This document shows positions 32,722 through 35,931 of a stretch of DNA of 35,931 bases, in pieces. The translations under genes and the position numbers were made by a program. The notes beneath the pieces are model-generated. The model was not told the origin of the DNA and did no database searches. It worked only from the letters and a program-made list of their open reading frames with translations. The stretch covers positions 39,820 through 75,750 of the forward strand of contig JAHDEV010000001.1 in the NCBI GenBank assembly GCA_020628615.1, written 5' to 3'. The first letter of the stretch is position 1, and every line of letters begins with the position of its first letter. The DNA comes from Dokdonia sp. Its GTDB lineage: Bacteria; Bacteroidota; Bacteroidia; Flavobacteriales; Flavobacteriaceae.

Positions 32722-34929
32722 TTATAGTACTAATAGGCCTATTTCTTTAAGTGTCTCTATAGGTTTTGAAAACCAAAAAAGCTCAAAGTGCTCAAATTGT
32801 TCTTCATACGAGTTTTTAAGTTTTGATAAAGTCATTAACTGTTCACTCTGAGGGCTTAGAGCCGGAAGTATAGCAACAACCCATCTTGCTTCTTCCTCAC
32901 TAAGAGTAATGGTAAACTCATCACTCGTGGTGTGAAATAGGAGCGTGGCAAGCTGTCTCTTTTTCTTTGAGAAGTAACTCACGATAGGCGTTGTACCTAT
33001 CCAAACTATTTTTGCGGTAGGCTTTACCTTTAAGTCTGTTTCTGTATTAAGACAATCTTCTATGTAGTATGGGTCAATAGTAGGTTGTGGTATATCAAAA
33101 TCAAACCAGTCTTGTAACGGCATATCAAAGCCTATACCGTGCATATAATTAAAGAGCGATTTCTTGAGTCCGTAGCTAAAGCTAGCGTGGTCTATCCCTG
33201 TGCTATCTGTAAAGTCTACATCATTATTTGCAAAGGTAATCTCGTTATAATGGGGTGTCACGCCATATGCTTCTGGATCTTGCCCTACAGGACTGTGAGC
33301 TGTGAGCGCAAACTGATGCCAAAATCCAGATTGTATAATACCTAGCTCAAAGAGCTGTCTCACCATCTCAAGGCTATCTACCGTTTCTTGTACCGTCTGT
33401 GTGGGATATCCATACATAAGGTAGGAGTGCACCATAATATTTGCCGCTGTAAAGTTGCGAGTAACTTGTGCCACTTGTGCAACCGTCACGCCTTTGTCTA
33501 TAAGTTTAAGTAGCCTATCTGAAGCTACCTCAAGCCCTCCAGATACGGCAATACATCCAGATTCTTTAAGAAGTAGACATAGATCTGCAGTAAAGTTTTT
33601 TTCAAATCTAATATTTGTCCACCAGGTTACTACAAGCCCTCTGCGCAGTATTTCTAATGCAACGGCCTTCATAAGAGCCGGAGGTGCGGCTTCATCTACA
33701 AAGTGAAAACCGTTTTCGCCTGTTTGAGCGATAAGCGCTTCCATACGGTCTACAAGCGTGCGTGCTGCAACGGGTTCATAAATCTTTATGTAGTCTAGTG
33801 AGATATCACAAAAAGTACACTTACCCCAGTAGCAGCCGTGTGCCATTGTGAGCTTGTTCCATCTACCATCGCTCCAGAGGCTATGCATAGGGTTTGCAAT
33901 CTCTATCACAGAGATATACTCATCTAGTAGCAAGTCATTATAATCTGGAGTTCCTACTTGTGCTTGCTTATAGTCTTGTCTTGCTGTGTTATTTTTATAA
34001 ACCACAGCACCGTTTTCTATGAGAAAAGTACGCTTGTAGGTGGGGTTTTCAACTTTATGTATCACTGCATCTATGAGTAGTGCAACGGGTAGCTCGCCAT
34101 CATCTAGCGTGATAAAATCTATAAACTCAAAAACTCTGGTATCTGTAACAGAGCGCAGCTCTGTGTTAGGAAACCCGCCGCCCATAGCCACTTTTACCGC
34201 TGGGTAGTTCTTTTTGATGTATGCCCCACATCGTAGGGCGCTGTATAAATTTCCGGGAAAAGGCACAGAGAGTAGTACGAGTTTTGGAACGCTTTCGCGA
34301 AAGCGGGCTTCTAGCAACCCAATTGTTATCTCATCTATATATGTGAGTTCTTGCTGTAGCTCGTCATATAACTGGTCAAAGTTATTTGCGCTTTGACCTA
34401 AACGTTCTGCATACCTACTAAAACCAAAATTTGGGTCTACACATTCTACGAGAAAATCTGATAAATCTTCTAGATACAAAGTGGCAAGATGCTTTGCCTT
34501 GTCTTGCATTCCCATCTCACCAAAAGCCCAAGAGAGATCATCTAGTTGCTCAAAGCGAGAGGCGCGCGGTAAGAAGTTATCTGTGCAAATTTGCCTAGCA
34601 AGCGTCTGGTTTTTGCCTTGCAAGAAGGCAATTACTTCATCTAGCGGTTGCACGTACTGTGAGCTAAGTGCGAGTATGCGCTGTGCATTTTCTGAGAGTG
34701 CTAGATCTTGCGTTTTTACACTATCAAATATTTCTTGAAAGCTATCACTGGTAAATACATTAAGTATTACCTCAATACCTAGATCCATCTGGTAGCTTGC
34801 GATATCTATAGTATTAAGAAACCCTTTTATGTATGCTGTTGCCGGGTACGGCGTGTTGAGCTGTGTAAAAGGTGGTGTTATGAGTAATACGTCTTCCAAT
34901 AGATTGAGAGGCTCTTTTGTGAGTTGCAA
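32722..34929 (-). CDS. Radical SAM protein with an N-terminal cobalamin-binding-like domain
   Basis: 735 residues. The N terminus (LLITPPFTQLNTPYPATAYIKGF, 15-37) and AMGGGFPNTELR (248-259) match the domain that precedes the core in B12-binding radical SAM proteins, but the usual DxHxxG cobalamin motif is not seen. The cluster motif is GCYWGKCTFCD, with C366, C371 and C374, so the spacing is CX4CX2C rather than CX3CX2C. The rest is a TIM-like barrel with VSGGLEVASDRLL and YLMYGYPTQTVQETVDSLE. A palindrome copy encodes RFRES at 209-213. TTG 34929 overlaps a -7 box (TATCTTTG); a second TTG at 34899, 27 nt after that box, gives a better family N terminus, so the start may be 34899. The reaction is unknown. 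Confidence 0.8.
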   Translation of the reverse strand: MQLTKEPLNLLEDVLLITPPFTQLNTPYPATAYIKGFLNTIDIASYQMDLGIEVILNVFTSDSFQEIFDSVKTQDLALSENAQRILALSSQYVQPLDEVIAFLQGKNQTLARQICTDNFLPRASRFEQLDDLSWAFGEMGMQDKAKHLATLYLEDLSDFLVECVDPNFGFSRYAERLGQSANNFDQLYDELQQELTYIDEITIGLLEARFRESVPKLVLLSVPFPGNLYSALRCGAYIKKNYPAVKVAMGGGFPNTELRSVTDTRVFEFIDFITLDDGELPVALLIDAVIHKVENPTYKRTFLIENGAVVYKNNTARQDYKQAQVGTPDYNDLLLDEYISVIEIANPMHSLWSDGRWNKLTMAHGCYWGKCTFCDISLDYIKIYEPVAARTLVDRMEALIAQTGENGFHFVDEAAPPALMKAVALEILRRGLVVTWWTNIRFEKNFTADLCLLLKESGCIAVSGGLEVASDRLLKLIDKGVTVAQVAQVTRNFTAANIMVHSYLMYGYPTQTVQETVDSLEMVRQLFELGIIQSGFWHQFALTAHSPVGQDPEAYGVTPHYNEITFANNDVDFTDSTGIDHASFSYGLKKSLFNYMHGIGFDMPLQDWFDFDIPQPTIDPYYIEDCLNTETDLKVKPTAKIVWIGTTPIVSYFSKKKRQLATLLFHTTSDEFTITLSEEEARWVVAILPALSPQSEQLMTLSKLKNSYEEQFEHFELFWFSKPIETLKEIGLLVL
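34290..34305. repeat. Interspersed palindrome, copy 11 (inside the radical SAM gene)
   Basis: A 16-bp core read on the minus strand in the RFRES frame, located between the helix LLEA and the strand KLVLLSVPF. Confidence 0.85.
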
Positions 34930-34934
34930 AGATA
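34927..34934 (-). promoter_or_regulatory. Possible internal -7 box before the radical SAM gene
   Basis: TATCTTTG on the minus strand, a full match to TAnnTTTG. It lies 14 nt after the Dus stop and 27 nt before TTG 34899. Confidence 0.4.
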
Positions 34935-34947
34935 GTTTAATATCTTA

Positions 34948-35895
34948 CTATCGTTGCGCTGCTATTATTTCTCCTACGGCTTTTTGATACTTTACCGGGT
35001 TGCTTGCTTTTTTTATAGCCTTAAAAACCTTTTGTGGGTTATGTGTAGCCTGTGCAAAGAACTCCCAGAAGCCTTGCATTTTCATTTTGATAGGTGTGGG
35101 GCCAGAGAGGGCAGCATCATATTGTGCATAAATCTCATCGTGAAATTCTCTAAAAATTGCCCACCTATTTTCTGGGTAGACAGTACTATCTGCCTTAATC
35201 ATACTAGGTAAAAAAGGATCTGCGATAAGACCACGCCCTATCATAAAGTGCTCTATAGATGGGAAGCGCGCTCTCATTTTTCTAAACTGTGCTACCGTTG
35301 TGATATCACCATTGTAGTATAATTTGTGTTTTGCCGTGTCTATACATTTTTGAAAACTCTCCAGATCTACCCCGCCTTTATACAATTGCTTACCTAGACG
35401 TGCGTGTATAGCGACACTTTTAATCGGGTATTTTTCAAGAATAGGAAATGCGTTTATAATCTCTTCTGGACTTTCATATCCCAGACGCATTTTCATTGAG
35501 ATGGTAACATCTGTCTCTGTATGCGCCCTGTCTAGTATATGGTCTATCTTTTCTGTATTGCAAATAAGTCCAGATCCCATACCGCTTTTTGTGACCATAG
35601 GGTAGGGACAACCTAGATTCCAGTTAAGTTCTTTATAACCTAGCGACTGTATATATTTAATCACAAAAATAAAGTCATCTGGGTCTGCCGTCATTACTTG
35701 CGGGATGACCTCTAGCGATGTGTTTACTTCTGGATTTAAGTCTCGCTGGTAAGAGCCTTTTATGACTTGTTTTTTATTAAGTCGTATGTAAGGAGCATAG
35801 TAAGTGTCTATACCTCCAAAATATTTTTGTTGTGCATTGCGAAAACGAAAATCTGTAAAGCCCTGCAAGGGCGAAGAAAGGAGGTGGTAACTCAT
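34948..35895 (-). CDS. dus: tRNA-dihydrouridine synthase
   Basis: An FMN enzyme that reduces specific uridines in tRNA. The 315 residues have the Dus barrel: SSPLQGFTDFRFRN (7-20), the catalytic C96 in NWNLGCPYP, FMN-binding K135 (SMKMRLGY), H164 and R166 (IHARLG), then YYNGDI and IGRGLIADPFL. The length is close to the DusC type, but which uridine is modified cannot be told. The ATG at 35895 is the natural start, with a near-consensus box 18 nt upstream. The radical SAM gene follows after 18 nt. Confidence 0.92.
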   Translation of the reverse strand: MSYHLLSSPLQGFTDFRFRNAQQKYFGGIDTYYAPYIRLNKKQVIKGSYQRDLNPEVNTSLEVIPQVMTADPDDFIFVIKYIQSLGYKELNWNLGCPYPMVTKSGMGSGLICNTEKIDHILDRAHTETDVTISMKMRLGYESPEEIINAFPILEKYPIKSVAIHARLGKQLYKGGVDLESFQKCIDTAKHKLYYNGDITTVAQFRKMRARFPSIEHFMIGRGLIADPFLPSMIKADSTVYPENRWAIFREFHDEIYAQYDAALSGPTPIKMKMQGFWEFFAQATHNPQKVFKAIKKASNPVKYQKAVGEIIAAQR

Positions 35896-35913
35896 TAAAA
35901 CTAGTATCTGCTG

Positions 35914-35921
35914 CGAAGATA
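35914..35921 (-). promoter_or_regulatory. Possible -7 box of dus
   Basis: TATCTTCG on the minus strand differs from TAnnTTTG in one position and lies 18 nt before the ATG. The remaining bases to the window end hold nothing else that I can support. Confidence 0.35.
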
Positions 35922-35931
35922 ATTTTAATAC

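Noticed and set aside
35836-35856. RFRNA in Dus as a translated copy of the repeat
   Set aside because: The TDFRFRN segment is native to Dus proteins and the DNA does not match the palindrome.

Overview
The window looks like chromosomal DNA of a marine member of the Flavobacteriaceae (phylum Bacteroidota). Base composition is AT-rich. Promoter-like TAnnTTTG boxes replace the usual -10 element, and I see no convincing Shine-Dalgarno sequences. The gene content also fits: DUF4834, PorT-like barrels, a Phenol_MetA_deg-type porin, sixA-ppk-ppx and pfkA-gapA-glucokinase-like order, and a TamB of about 1,490 residues. A Dokdonia/Krokinobacter-like genus is a guess from the general look and is not shown by the sequence. 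No rRNA, tRNA, CRISPR array, transposase or phage gene was found. No stretch longer than about 205 bases lacks a gene.

Layout. 1-285 is the 3' end of a curlin-like repeat protein, closed by a strong terminator. 489-3655 (+) is pyrR, pyrB, a STAS-like gene, rnz and a small acidic protein. 3707-7790 (+) is pdxH-sixA-ppk1-ppx, packed end to end (phosphate and polyphosphate metabolism). 7849-9269 (+) holds two related outer-membrane barrels, then a bidirectional terminator. 9344-13134 (-) has a CDP-alcohol phosphatidyltransferase, an unknown membrane protein, rsmE and tsaD. tsaD is divergent, 21 bp apart, from the giant tamB (13156-17616, +). 17819-20802 (+) is pfkA-gapA plus a sugar-kinase-like gene. 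20810-23433 (-) is an outer-membrane porin-like protein, a GNAT-like protein and a small membrane protein. 23545-26390 (+) has DUF4834, an FAD oxidoreductase and HMG-CoA lyase. 26431-35895 (-) has an MFS transporter with an NTF2-like protein, a dienelactone-hydrolase-like protein with an M28 peptidase, a GH13 phosphorylase-like enzyme, and a radical SAM protein with a tRNA-dihydrouridine synthase.

The most striking feature is a short interspersed palindrome. Its 14-bp core GCTTTCGCGAAAGC occurs 11 times exactly, plus one decayed look-alike. Seven copies are intergenic, mostly within 20 bp of a stop codon. Four lie inside conserved genes, where they are translated as AFAKAE or RFRES. In both AFAKAE copies the stop codon that the intergenic consensus would create is changed from TAA to GAA. 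The outer flanks are asymmetric and mostly point the same way on the + strand whatever the gene direction. I treat this as the main candidate for a poorly described element. Secondary points are a recurring -7-box-to-start distance of about 25-27 nt, an operator-like site before pfkA, a radical SAM protein with CX4CX2C spacing, and the 11-residue Q/N ladder of the curlin-like protein.
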